A stretch of 13,215 nt of DNA from an uncultured Succinivibrionaceae bacterium (GTDB lineage Bacteria; Pseudomonadota; Gammaproteobacteria; Enterobacterales; Succinivibrionaceae), in assembly GCA_900539665.1 (NCBI GenBank), contig UQCV01000063.1:1-13215 (forward strand), read 5' to 3'. Made by a program: the position numbers and the translations under genes. The first letter of the stretch is position 1. The number at the start of each line of letters is the position of its first letter. Shown here one piece after another: positions 7,149 to 13,133 of this stretch. The notes beneath the pieces are model-generated. The model made no database searches and was not told where the DNA came from. It was given only the letters and a program-made list of their open reading frames with translations.

Positions 7149-7888
7149 AGACCTCTAAAATTTTTCCAGGCACGTTCATCAAATTCAGGTTCTTCCTCTT
7201 CTTCGCTTGAAGATTCAGTTGCTGATGCTGGAATGCCGTGGGTTTTTTGATAATTTAAAATTGCATCATCAGCTTCTTGGCTATTATTTTCATGTAAGCC
7301 TTCATAAAAGCTACTGAGTAATTCACGTGCTTCAATCACCCCTAGATTACTAACCCCTGAAAATGGAATGACATCAAAATGGCCACCAAATTCTGTTAGT
7401 TGTTTTTTAACATCATATAGAGCTTTACGGCGAGCATTTACTGCTAACTTATCGGCTTTGGTTAAAAGAATGATGATTTGCAAATTAGCCATCACCGCCC
7501 AAGTAATAACTTGACGGTCTAAATCTTTGAGTGGATGTCTGATATCCATAAGGACAACCACTGCTTTAAGAGAAGCTCGCTTTTGCAAATATTCGGTAAG
7601 AGCGCGTTGCCACTTCTTTTTGACTTCAAGTGGCACGTCCGCAAACCCGTAACCAGGAAGATCCACAATACGTCTATTCTCTTCTATTTCAAATAAGTTT
7701 ATAAGCTGGGTTCGACCTGGGGTTTTACTTGTTTTAGCAAGCTTCTTTTGATTGGTAAGAGCATTGAGTGCAGTTGATTTGCCGGCGTTAGAACGTCCAA
7801 CGAAAGCAATTTCAATACCTTCATCAGCTGGTAGTTTGGTAATATCAGGAGCGCTGGTAATAAAGTGAGTTTTAAAAAAATTAACCAT
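7145..7888 (-). CDS. yihA: ribosome-biogenesis GTPase EngB/YihA (YsxC family)
   Basis: This TRAFAC GTPase acts in late assembly of the large ribosomal subunit. From ATG 7888 it has 247 residues: G1 GRSNAGKS (31-38), a switch segment SKTPGRTQLINLF (54-66), G3 DLPG (77-80), G4 TKAD (143-146), and an FSG segment near 176-178 in the G5 position. The first 195 residues follow E. coli YihA (about 210 aa) closely. Beyond them is a roughly 45-residue extension rich in Ser and Glu (SSSEEEEEPEFDE, 226-238). An upstream in-frame TTG at 7906 would add six residues, but its codons overlap the GGAAAGG Shine-Dalgarno of ATG 7888, and ATG fits the family N-terminus. It overlaps gmk by 4 nt. A terminator upstream isolates it from the DUF3334-like gene, so its promoter must lie at about 7889-7955. 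Confidence 0.95.
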   Translation of the reverse strand: MVNFFKTHFITSAPDITKLPADEGIEIAFVGRSNAGKSTALNALTNQKKLAKTSKTPGRTQLINLFEIEENRRIVDLPGYGFADVPLEVKKKWQRALTEYLQKRASLKAVVVLMDIRHPLKDLDRQVITWAVMANLQIIILLTKADKLAVNARRKALYDVKKQLTEFGGHFDVIPFSGVSNLGVIEARELLSSFYEGLHENNSQEADDAILNYQKTHGIPASATESSSEEEEEPEFDERAWKNFRGL

Positions 7889-7934
7889 ATTTGTTTGCCT
7901 TTCCAATGCCTTGTGATGCGAAATATATTGCCTA

Positions 7935-8000
7935 TTTTAACCTGTTTATGGTTAAAAAGGCTATCCTGGTTGAATTCAGGGTAGCCTTGGACAGGTTAAA
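7935..8000. repeat. nested inverted repeats around the terminator
   Basis: Perfect 10-nt arms TTTAACCTGT (7936-7945) and ACAGGTTAAA (7991-8000) bracket the terminator hairpin. The left arm can alternatively fold locally, since TTTTAACC (7935-7942) complements GGTTAAAA (7950-7957), and that second segment overlaps the U-tract side of the terminator. The two pairings are mutually exclusive. This could simply extend the terminator stem or could tune it. Confidence 0.5.
7954..7988 (-). terminator. intrinsic terminator of the DUF3334-like gene
   Basis: Arms at 7957-7968 and 7977-7988 (AAGGCTATCCTG against CAGGGTAGCCTT) pair over 12 bp with one mismatched position and an 8-nt loop. On the minus strand a run of Ts follows (complement of AAAAA at 7954-7958). 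It sits about 30 nt after the stop at 8020 and should end leftward transcription before engB. Confidence 0.8.
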
Positions 8001-8019
8001 TATTGGTTTATGACAGAAC

Positions 8020-8745
8020 CTATAAACCAAGTGATGCTAATAGATCATCAGTGTTGTTGTCTTGATTTGGTTCTGTTTTCTTTGATTCTGTTTTTTGAGA
8101 TTCTTCTACGCATTCATTTGGGGAGGTGTAGTCCGCAATGATTGCATCAGGATCAACATCAGAGCTTGGAACAAAATTGTCCATTTGTTCAAAGTTGGTG
8201 TTATCCATAGCGAGTTCCATGTAGAAAATATTATTCTTTTCAGTAAAGAAAGATACTCGGTAGGCTTTTGGTTTATCTAAATTTGCGTTGACGCTAATTC
8301 TAACCATGCGATTTAAAGTGAGCATTTTTGGTTGGCTTTGAGTAATTGAAGTACGCAAATCATGGCTGATTTTAGAGGTAAAATCCCCTAAGATCTGGTT
8401 CATAAGTTCGCCCATTACGTTACCAACTTCATCAGAGGTGTATACGGTAGCTAATTCTTCCTTTGGTAGGCCCATGTTGAGCAGATAATTAGAATAAACT
8501 TCCATGGCAGCGGCAGCGGTAAAGTTAATTACAACTAGTCCAGAAAATGCACCGTCAAACAAAACAAAGCAACCGATGTCTGGTTTAAGACATGTTTTGC
8601 TGATGTTTTGCACCATAGGTGAAAAATTAATATCGTGATGTGTAGCTTCAGATAAAACAGAGCTCACTGAATGACATAATTTTAGTAAGAAATCTGTGTT
8701 AGTAAAAACCCCTTTCTTTTTTTTCTTTTTGTCCTTAAGGCTCAT
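8020..8745 (-). CDS. DUF3334-like protein, CheC/CheX-like fold candidate
   Basis: I recognise this 241-residue protein as resembling the DUF3334 proteins of vibrio- and aeromonad-type bacteria, whose function is unsettled. The N-terminus is a Lys run (4-11). The body (17-185) includes CLKPDIGCFVLFDG (52-65), DEVGNVMGELMNQILGDF (105-122), SQPKMLTLN (137-145) and FFTEKNNIFYMELAMD (166-181). The GELMNQILG helix, with E113 and N116, resembles the ExxN active-site helix of CheC/CheX CheY-P phosphatases. A hydrophilic linker (195-231) ends in TDDLLASLGL (232-241), very like the CheY-binding C-terminus of CheZ. A role in receiver-domain signalling or chemotaxis is inferred; no che or fli genes are in the window. 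ATG 8745 has GGAG 7 nt upstream. It is a single-gene unit with its own downstream terminator. Confidence 0.75.
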   Translation of the reverse strand: MSLKDKKKKKKGVFTNTDFLLKLCHSVSSVLSEATHHDINFSPMVQNISKTCLKPDIGCFVLFDGAFSGLVVINFTAAAAMEVYSNYLLNMGLPKEELATVYTSDEVGNVMGELMNQILGDFTSKISHDLRTSITQSQPKMLTLNRMVRISVNANLDKPKAYRVSFFTEKNNIFYMELAMDNTNFEQMDNFVPSSDVDPDAIIADYTSPNECVEESQKTESKKTEPNQDNNTDDLLASLGL

Positions 8746-8882
8746 TTTTTACTCCGAAGTTAAGCATGCTGAAATATAGATTTAGGCATATAAAAAAATA
8801 GGTGTGGTTTTATTCTAAGATAAATTTATTTATGGATGTTAGGAGCAAATGTGTATAGTTAGATTAATCTCATACTCCCAAC

Positions 8883-8906
8883 AAAAAAGCCTCGTAAAAA
8901 CGAGGC
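8883..8906 (-). terminator. intrinsic terminator of the small membrane-protein gene
   Basis: GCCTCGT (8889-8895) and ACGAGGC (8900-8906) pair perfectly around an AAAA loop. On the minus strand the stem is followed by six Ts (complement of 8883-8888). It lies about 55 nt past the stop of the 70-residue protein. Confidence 0.87.
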
Positions 8907-8959
8907 GGAGGGGGGTAACGCATTCTTAGCATAAAGCCAGCGTTTTATTTGGCCAGTGC

Positions 8960-9172
8960 TTATTCTTTAGGTCGGTATTTAAGAAACTCTCTTAAATAGT
9001 AGAATTGATAAGGAATAATGAGGATTACCCCACCTACTAAAAAAAGAGCCATGTAATTATCGGGAATTGGAGGGAAATCAAAAAAATGGCAAGATACGCC
9101 TGCTAGAAGCATACAGATGCCAAGGCCATAAAGAATTTTGGTCCATATAGGCGCTCTGACAATCAATTTCAT
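8960..9172 (-). CDS. small two-helix inner-membrane protein
   Basis: This 70-residue protein is not recognised. It has two predicted transmembrane segments, about 12-31 (KILYGLGICMLLAGVSC) and 41-60 (MALFLVGGVILIIPYQFYYL), joined by a short FDFPPIPDNY loop. N- and C-termini are basic (KLIVRAP; REFLKYRPKE), which by the positive-inside rule places both ends in the cytoplasm with a short periplasmic hairpin. ATG 9172 is supported by a strong Shine-Dalgarno GAGGAG 10 nt upstream, and a clean terminator follows, so this is a real gene despite its size. The nearest strong upstream promoter on its strand is at 9459-9486, giving a leader of about 280 nt that contains the hairpins described for the adjacent gap. 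Confidence 0.82.
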   Translation of the reverse strand: MKLIVRAPIWTKILYGLGICMLLAGVSCHFFDFPPIPDNYMALFLVGGVILIIPYQFYYLREFLKYRPKE

Positions 9173-9214
9173 GTTAGTTTGACTCCTCTAAAATATAAAA
9201 CCTAGGTAGGTAAA

Positions 9215-9286
9215 AGGGCACTTATCATTTAGCAAAACTTGGGGTAACTTAGAGCATGAGTTTTACGTATCAGAGATAAGTGTTTT
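9215..9286. other. large stem-loop in the leader of the membrane-protein gene
   Basis: CACTTATC (9219-9226) and GATAAGTG (9275-9282) pair perfectly. As + strand RNA the stem extends through three G-U pairs (9216-9218 with 9283-9285) and A9215-T9286. An inner stem AAAACT (9234-9239)/AGTTTT (9259-9264) lies within. On the minus strand the 8-bp stem is followed by CCCTTTTACC, so it could act as a weak terminator or switch before ATG 9172. Confidence 0.5.
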
Positions 9287-9458
9287 AAGAAATTTAGCTC
9301 CATCCTGACTGCTCCCATGGGTAAGCCCGTGGGGTTCTGATTGTCAAGTGTAAATCTGTTTGAATCAGGACTTTTATTACCAAGCAGTCCTACGACCACA
9401 TTAGCGGTAAATTTCTGTCTTACGACAAGGAAGTACAGTCAATCTTCCTAACATCTAG

Positions 9459-9486
9459 GTTATATATTGTTCCATACTAATGTCAA
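9459..9486 (-). promoter_or_regulatory. strong sigma70-type promoter, leftward
   Basis: On the minus strand a perfect -35 TTGACA (9486-9481) is followed after 16 nt by TATAAC (9464-9459), five of six matches to the -10 consensus. Transcription would start near 9452 and run through the structured region toward the small membrane-protein gene. It is the best promoter match in the window. Confidence 0.6.
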
Positions 9487-9516
9487 GTAGTAAAAATATA
9501 GTTTTTCATAGAAAAA

Positions 9517-9558
9517 GCGACTTTCATCCCACACGCAAGCGTGTGGGTTTTACGTCGC
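9517..9558. other. nested G/C-rich hairpin, terminator-like on the + strand
   Basis: The outer arms GCGAC (9517-9521) and GTCGC (9554-9558) enclose the inner stem CCCACACG (9528-9535)/CGTGTGGG (9540-9547) with a CAAG loop. On the + strand TTTTA follows directly, so it could terminate + strand transcription. Its nested form also fits IS200/IS605 terminal hairpins. Confidence 0.6.
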
Positions 9559-9628
9559 AATTTATAACCTAATCTAGGGGGCAATTCTAGAAATTCATGT
9601 GTTCTTTGTGCTTACGCTTAACTGTACT

Positions 9629-9656
9629 TAGCCTTCATGGAGTAGCATGAAGGCTA
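9629..9656 (-). terminator. stem-loop 3' of ntrC
   Basis: An 11-bp perfect stem (TAGCCTTCATG 9629-9639, CATGAAGGCTA 9646-9656) with a 6-nt loop sits just past the ntrC stop. The minus-strand flank is AAGTACAG, with no U-run. It is therefore more likely an mRNA 3'-end stabiliser or a factor-dependent end than a classical intrinsic terminator. Confidence 0.5.
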
Positions 9657-9662
9657 TTAAAG

Positions 9663-11150
9663 CTACTCTATATTGAGGCTCTTTAGTTTACGGGTTAAGG
9701 TGTTGCGGCCCCAACCTAATAAGCGAGCGGCTTCTTGTTTATGCCCATGGGTAAATTCTAAGGCTGTTTCAAGCAGAATTTTTTCAAATTCAGGCACTGC
9801 AGTTTCGAGAATGTCAGTTTCACCATTAGCAAGATGAACAGAGGCCCAGGTACGTAAAGAAGTTTGCCAAGAGTCAGTTTCTGTTTTGTTAGAGAACTGT
9901 GGGGTGATACTAGAAGTATCACTAGTCGAAGCGAGGTTAGAATCTTGGACTTCTATTTGTTCATGGTGTTCAGTTACATGGTGTTCTGCATTATGTAGAT
10001 CTGGAGGCAAATCTTGCAAGGTTGCTTCTTGACCTGGCGCCATTACTGTGAGCCAGCGACAAGTGTTTTCTAATTGACGCACGTTGCCAGGCCATGGCAA
10101 TGCACACATATAAGCTTCGAGTTCAGGACTTAAAAGTTTTGGTTCGACATTTAATTCTTTAGCTGCATTTTTAAGGAATCTACGAGCTAGCATGGGAATA
10201 TCTTCACGGCGATCTTTAAGAGGCGGAAGCTGAATGCGGATTACGTTTAGCCGGTAGAACAAATCTTCTCTAAATTTGCCTTCATGAACTAATTTTTCTA
10301 AGTTTTGATGGGTTGCAGCAATAATACGGACGTCGACAGAAATAGATTGGTGGCCGCCAACACGATAGAACTCGTTATTGGCTAATACACGTAATAATCT
10401 AGTTTGCACATCTAATGGCATATCCCCAATTTCATCTAAAAAGAGGGTCCCTCCATTGGCCTGTTCAAAACGACCTTGGCGTGAAACGTTAGCACCTGTA
10501 AAAGCACCTTTTTCATGACCAAAAAGTTCAGATTCAATTAATTCTTTAGGAATGGCAGCCATATTGAGGGCAATAAATGGTTTGTTGGCTCGAATGCTAT
10601 GTTTATGTAAAGCATGAGCTACAAGTTCCTTACCAGTCCCTGATTGACCGTTTATGAGTACGCTTATAGAAGAGCGTGACAAGCGCCCAATGGCTTTAAA
10701 CACTTCCTGCATAGACGGTGATTCGCCGATAATGTCTGATGTGGTGTCTTCGGCAATGGTAGAAACTGTTTTTTGTAATTGTTCGTTATACTGGTTTTCG
10801 GCCTTTTGGACGATGCTGATAGCATCATCAATATCAAATGGTTTGGGAAGATATTCAAAAGAGCCACTCTTGTAAGAATTTACGGCACTTGTAAGGTCGC
10901 TGTGAGCGGTCGTGATGATAACGGGAATAGAGGGATTTAATTTATGCACTTCTTGTAGCATGGTTAACCCGTCTATACCAGGCATTCTGATATCGGAAAT
11001 TATGATTTCAGGCATGTCCTTGTTTAAAGCTGCTAATAATGACTCTCCATCTTTAAAAGTCCGGGTAATATATCCTTCTTGGCTTAAAGCTTTATCAAGA
11101 ACGAAGCGGATGGAGCTGTCATCATCAACGATCCAAACTTTTGCTGACAT
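9663..11150 (-). CDS. glnG: nitrogen regulation response regulator NtrC
   Basis: NtrC-P activates sigma54 promoters for nitrogen assimilation. The 495-residue product has a receiver domain (1-120) with acidic D10/D11, phospho-acceptor D53 and K103. The AAA+ sigma54-activating domain (about 139-370) has Walker A GQSGTGKE (168-175), the sigma54-contact loop GAFTGA (215-220), Walker B GGTLFLDE (233-240) and the R-finger region FREDLFYRLNV (293-303). A Fis-type DNA-binding helix-turn-helix lies at 468-492 (HKQEAARLLGWGRNTLTRKLK). All functional motifs are intact. The linker between AAA+ and Fis domains (about 385-430) is longer than in E. coli NtrC (about 469 aa) and starts with a His-rich stretch (HNAEHHVTEHHEQ, 387-399). 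ATG 11150 starts 4 nt after the ntrB stop, and its Shine-Dalgarno AGGAG lies at the end of ntrB, so the pair is coupled. Confidence 0.96.
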   Translation of the reverse strand: MSAKVWIVDDDSSIRFVLDKALSQEGYITRTFKDGESLLAALNKDMPEIIISDIRMPGIDGLTMLQEVHKLNPSIPVIITTAHSDLTSAVNSYKSGSFEYLPKPFDIDDAISIVQKAENQYNEQLQKTVSTIAEDTTSDIIGESPSMQEVFKAIGRLSRSSISVLINGQSGTGKELVAHALHKHSIRANKPFIALNMAAIPKELIESELFGHEKGAFTGANVSRQGRFEQANGGTLFLDEIGDMPLDVQTRLLRVLANNEFYRVGGHQSISVDVRIIAATHQNLEKLVHEGKFREDLFYRLNVIRIQLPPLKDRREDIPMLARRFLKNAAKELNVEPKLLSPELEAYMCALPWPGNVRQLENTCRWLTVMAPGQEATLQDLPPDLHNAEHHVTEHHEQIEVQDSNLASTSDTSSITPQFSNKTETDSWQTSLRTWASVHLANGETDILETAVPEFEKILLETALEFTHGHKQEAARLLGWGRNTLTRKLKSLNIE

Positions 11151-11154
11151 TAGA

Positions 11155-12231
11155 TTACTCCTTTAATGGGATATAAATAGAAAATTCTGTATGACCGCAA
11201 CGGCTAGAACACTCAATCTTGCCTCCATGCTGGTCTACGATGTTTTGAGCTATAGGTAACCCAAGCCCGGTCCCGCCGTTACGTCTGGTCACCATTGGAT
11301 AAAAGACGGTATCCATGATTTCAGGGGGAATGCCAGGACCGTTGTCTATAATTTGGATGCATAAGGCCATACGCGCAATTTTGCCGTGGATACTTACGCC
11401 TAATTGCGCTCGGGTGCGAATAATGATTTCACCGGTACTATCTTGGTTTTCTTTAAGAGCAAGGATAGCGTTGCAGACAATGTTTAAGACTGCCTGTTCA
11501 AGCTGTTCTGGTGACATCATAATCTCTGGGATAGAGGGGTCGTAATCGCACTTGATCTTAATATTTTCGGGCAAATCCATAGAAACTAGGCGCCGTACTT
11601 TTTCGAGCACCAAGTGAATGTTTTCTAAGGTATGAGGATGAGCCTTTTGTGGACCTAATAAACGATCAACGAGGGCCTTTAATCGATCGGCTTGTTCAAT
11701 AATAACTGAAGTATATTCTTTGATGTCATCAGCCTTATCATTGTCTTTAAAGAGGCGTTCAAGTAGTTGAGCTGCTCCTCTAAGGCCACCTAGTGGATTT
11801 TTTATTTCATGAGCTAAGCTTCTTATGAGTTCGCGCGCCGCTTGCTGTTGAGAATGTTGTTGAATTTCCTGGTTGAGCTTCTTTTGTTGGTCAATCTTTC
11901 GTATTTCTAAAAGATTGTATGATTTACGCATTATTGCAGCAGGAGTTACGGAAACTTCACACAGAATTGGTTGGCCATCGGTAACGAAGCTTACTTCATA
12001 ATCGATATAACCGATATCCTTTGAATGGCAGTGCTTGATTCGATCAAGGTCAATAGTGGTGTAATCAAACGCTTGAGAAAGCGGAACATTGATAAATTTG
12101 CGGGCGCTGATCCCAAATAATTGTTCGGCTGCGGAATTGGCATAGCGAATGGTCAATGAGGTATCAACCAAAAAAATGGCTGTGGCCAGATTGTCTAAAA
12201 TTTTACCTGTAAGTTCATTTGAGTTGGTCAT
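11155..12231 (-). CDS. glnL: nitrogen regulation sensor kinase/phosphatase NtrB
   Basis: NtrB phosphorylates NtrC under nitrogen limitation and dephosphorylates it when bound by the PII protein. From ATG 12231 it has 358 residues (E. coli about 349). Domains: a PAS domain (about 5-112); the DHp helix with phosphorylated His141 in LAHEIKNPLGGLRGAAQLL (139-157); DRLLGP (189-194); and the HATPase domain with N-box LNIVCNA (249-255), G1 DNGPGIPP (296-303) and G2 GGTGLGL (319-325). There are no membrane segments, as expected for this soluble sensor. An in-frame TTG at 12282 would add 17 residues, but these overlap the NtrC-type half-sites, and E. coli NtrB aligns from the ATG; GAGA is the weak Shine-Dalgarno. 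It is cotranscribed with ntrC. glnA is not adjacent; a DUF4124 gene lies upstream. Confidence 0.95.
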   Translation of the reverse strand: MTNSNELTGKILDNLATAIFLVDTSLTIRYANSAAEQLFGISARKFINVPLSQAFDYTTIDLDRIKHCHSKDIGYIDYEVSFVTDGQPILCEVSVTPAAIMRKSYNLLEIRKIDQQKKLNQEIQQHSQQQAARELIRSLAHEIKNPLGGLRGAAQLLERLFKDNDKADDIKEYTSVIIEQADRLKALVDRLLGPQKAHPHTLENIHLVLEKVRRLVSMDLPENIKIKCDYDPSIPEIMMSPEQLEQAVLNIVCNAILALKENQDSTGEIIIRTRAQLGVSIHGKIARMALCIQIIDNGPGIPPEIMDTVFYPMVTRRNGGTGLGLPIAQNIVDQHGGKIECSSRCGHTEFSIYIPLKE

Positions 12232-12245
12232 AATACGTCTCTTTT

Positions 12246-12280
12246 GGTGCAACGAACCAAATTGGTGCAAAGACTGCACC
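12246..12280 (-). promoter_or_regulatory. NtrC-type operator cluster upstream of ntrB
   Basis: Read on the minus strand: GGTGCA (12280-12275), 5 nt, TGCACC (12269-12264), AATTT, GGTTCG (12258-12253), T, TGCACC (12251-12246). TGCACC-N5-GGTTCG is a near match to the NtrC consensus TGCACC-N5-GGTGCA, and further half-sites flank it on each side. The cluster ends 14 nt before ATG 12231, so bound NtrC would more likely repress a sigma70 promoter or block elongation than activate sigma54. That is consistent with the known autorepression of glnLG. Confidence 0.72.
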
Positions 12281-12316
12281 AATTTTAACTTATTACAGCA
12301 AAGAGAGTATAAAAAA

Positions 12317-12889
12317 CTAATTGCGCTTAATTGATGCTCTTAACACAACAAAATGTACAGGTTGAGATGCAATAATCTTACCATTTTTAAGAACTAGCTT
12401 AACTAAAACGTTATATTTGCCTCTAGCGAGTGCAGGCAGTTCAACTTTGTTTGAATTGTTGGTGGAGGCATAGAGAGAACCGTTTACATAAGCTTTAAGA
12501 GCATAGTCTTCTCTTGGTCTTGGGGTGATGTTAGTACTAATGGTTACTAGGCCATTATTAGCGCGAATTTGTTCCCCTTGGGTTGGGCTAACTATGTTGA
12601 TACGGTAGTTTGAGTTAGCCATGTAGCTACCGTTATTGATAGGTAGTGGGTTGGGGGTGTAATTACTGTCGTAACGGCTCACAGCAGGCTTAGGGCCACT
12701 TCCATTTAAAGAACCTGTGCCTTTTACATTGATTGATTTGGCATTATTTTGGCGGGCCATACGTTCTTCGTCACCGTAATGTGTGACTCCATTTTCATCG
12801 ACCCATTTGTAGACATTGTCGGCTTGCGCTGAACTAATGAATATGGTAGTAATAGTTGCTACAACGGCAAGAAAAAAATATTTAGACAT
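12317..12889 (-). CDS. secreted DUF4124-domain protein
   Basis: This 190-residue exported protein has a signal peptide (1-23: SKY, a hydrophobic core, then cleavage after SAQA). A DUF4124 module follows at once, DNVYKWVDENGVTHYGDE (24-41), the typical YxWxDxxGxxHYxD pattern. After a Ser/Asn/Pro-rich linker (58-94) comes a beta-rich module (95-186) reminiscent of Ig-like sandwiches (YRINIVSPTQGEQI, LKAYVNGSLYAS, GKYNVLVKLVL). No lipobox is seen, so it is likely soluble and periplasmic. The molecular function of DUF4124 is unknown; such genes are recalled next to ntrBC or glnA in vibrio- and shewanella-type genomes. ATG 12889 has GAGG about 9 nt upstream. It ends 85 nt before the ntrB ATG, with the NtrC-type sites in between. 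Confidence 0.82.
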   Translation of the reverse strand: MSKYFFLAVVATITTIFISSAQADNVYKWVDENGVTHYGDEERMARQNNAKSINVKGTGSLNGSGPKPAVSRYDSNYTPNPLPINNGSYMANSNYRINIVSPTQGEQIRANNGLVTISTNITPRPREDYALKAYVNGSLYASTNNSNKVELPALARGKYNVLVKLVLKNGKIIASQPVHFVVLRASIKRN

Positions 12890-13105
12890 AGGTGTATACC
12901 TCGGTTTTGGCTACGGTGATTGGGCTTTACTTTGAATTTAGCACAATTGTAATTAATTGCATCTGTAATATGTAATTATTGTATTAAGGATCAGAGTTTC
13001 GCCTATTAAATATTAAGACTAGGAATATGATTAAAAATGTAGCGACGTGAAATAGAGATTATTTTATAAGCTTTTCTCTTTTTTTCTTGCTAAAAATTCA
13101 ATTTT

Positions 13106-13133
13106 AGTATATCAAAGTCCATAGCTTTACCAA
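13106..13133 (-). promoter_or_regulatory. candidate promoter for the DUF4124 gene
   Basis: On the minus strand TTGGTA (13133-13128), 16 nt, then TATACT (13111-13106) preceded by TG at the extended -10 position. A transcript would have a leader of about 210 nt. An imperfect palindrome CTAAAA...TTTTAG (13090-13107) overlaps its downstream edge and could be an operator. No second structure was recognised in 12890-13100. Confidence 0.3.

Larger units (their letters stand above)
9456..9571. repeat. 14-nt inverted repeat flanking the G/C hairpin
   Basis: TAGGTTATATATTG (9456-9469) and CAATTTATAACCTA (9558-9571) are inverted repeats matching at 13 of 14 positions. They bracket an approximately 88-bp core holding the hairpin 9517-9558. 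The left arm carries the -10 of the minus-strand promoter. The arrangement resembles the palindromic end of a small mobile element. Confidence 0.5.
9300..9575 (-). mobile_element. tnpB-less IS200/IS605-like element or stand-alone omega-RNA-like locus (tentative)
   Basis: This is most of the 490-bp ORF-free gap 9173-9662. Read on the minus strand it has, in order: a hairpin with nested arms (9558-9517) resembling the left-end palindromes of IS605-type elements; a near-consensus promoter (9486-9459); a roughly 60-nt spacer; then a three-way-junction-like fold. The junction is closed by GGACTGCT (9390-9383) and AGCAGTC (9313-9307). It holds the hairpin AATCAG/CTGATT (9368-9363 with 9342-9337) and the hairpin CCCACGGG, CTTA, CCCATGGG (9333-9314). 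The last hairpin followed by AGCAGTCA recalls, from memory, the right-end palindromes and omega-RNA 3' ends of tnpB elements. No TnpA or TnpB ORF or remnant is present. Several stem positions are G-U only if the + strand is the RNA (9318/9329, 9336/9369), which argues for the opposite strand. An unrelated structured RNA remains possible. Confidence 0.35.

Noticed and set aside
7145..7906. Longer EngB frame starting at TTG 7906.
   Set aside because: The added codons include the GGAAAGG Shine-Dalgarno of ATG 7888, and the family N-terminus fits the ATG.
8861..8870. Perfect palindrome AGATTAATCT upstream of the DUF3334-like gene.
   Set aside because: A single 10-nt AT-rich palindrome is expected by chance at this base composition, and no promoter is clearly placed beside it.
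9300..9460. Matches to RNase P RNA, tmRNA, 4.5S RNA or 6S RNA.
   Set aside because: None of the hallmark segments I remember for these RNAs is present, and the fold does not suit them.
11155..12282. Longer NtrB frame starting at TTG 12282.
   Set aside because: The extension runs through the NtrC-type half-sites, and E. coli NtrB aligns from ATG 12231.
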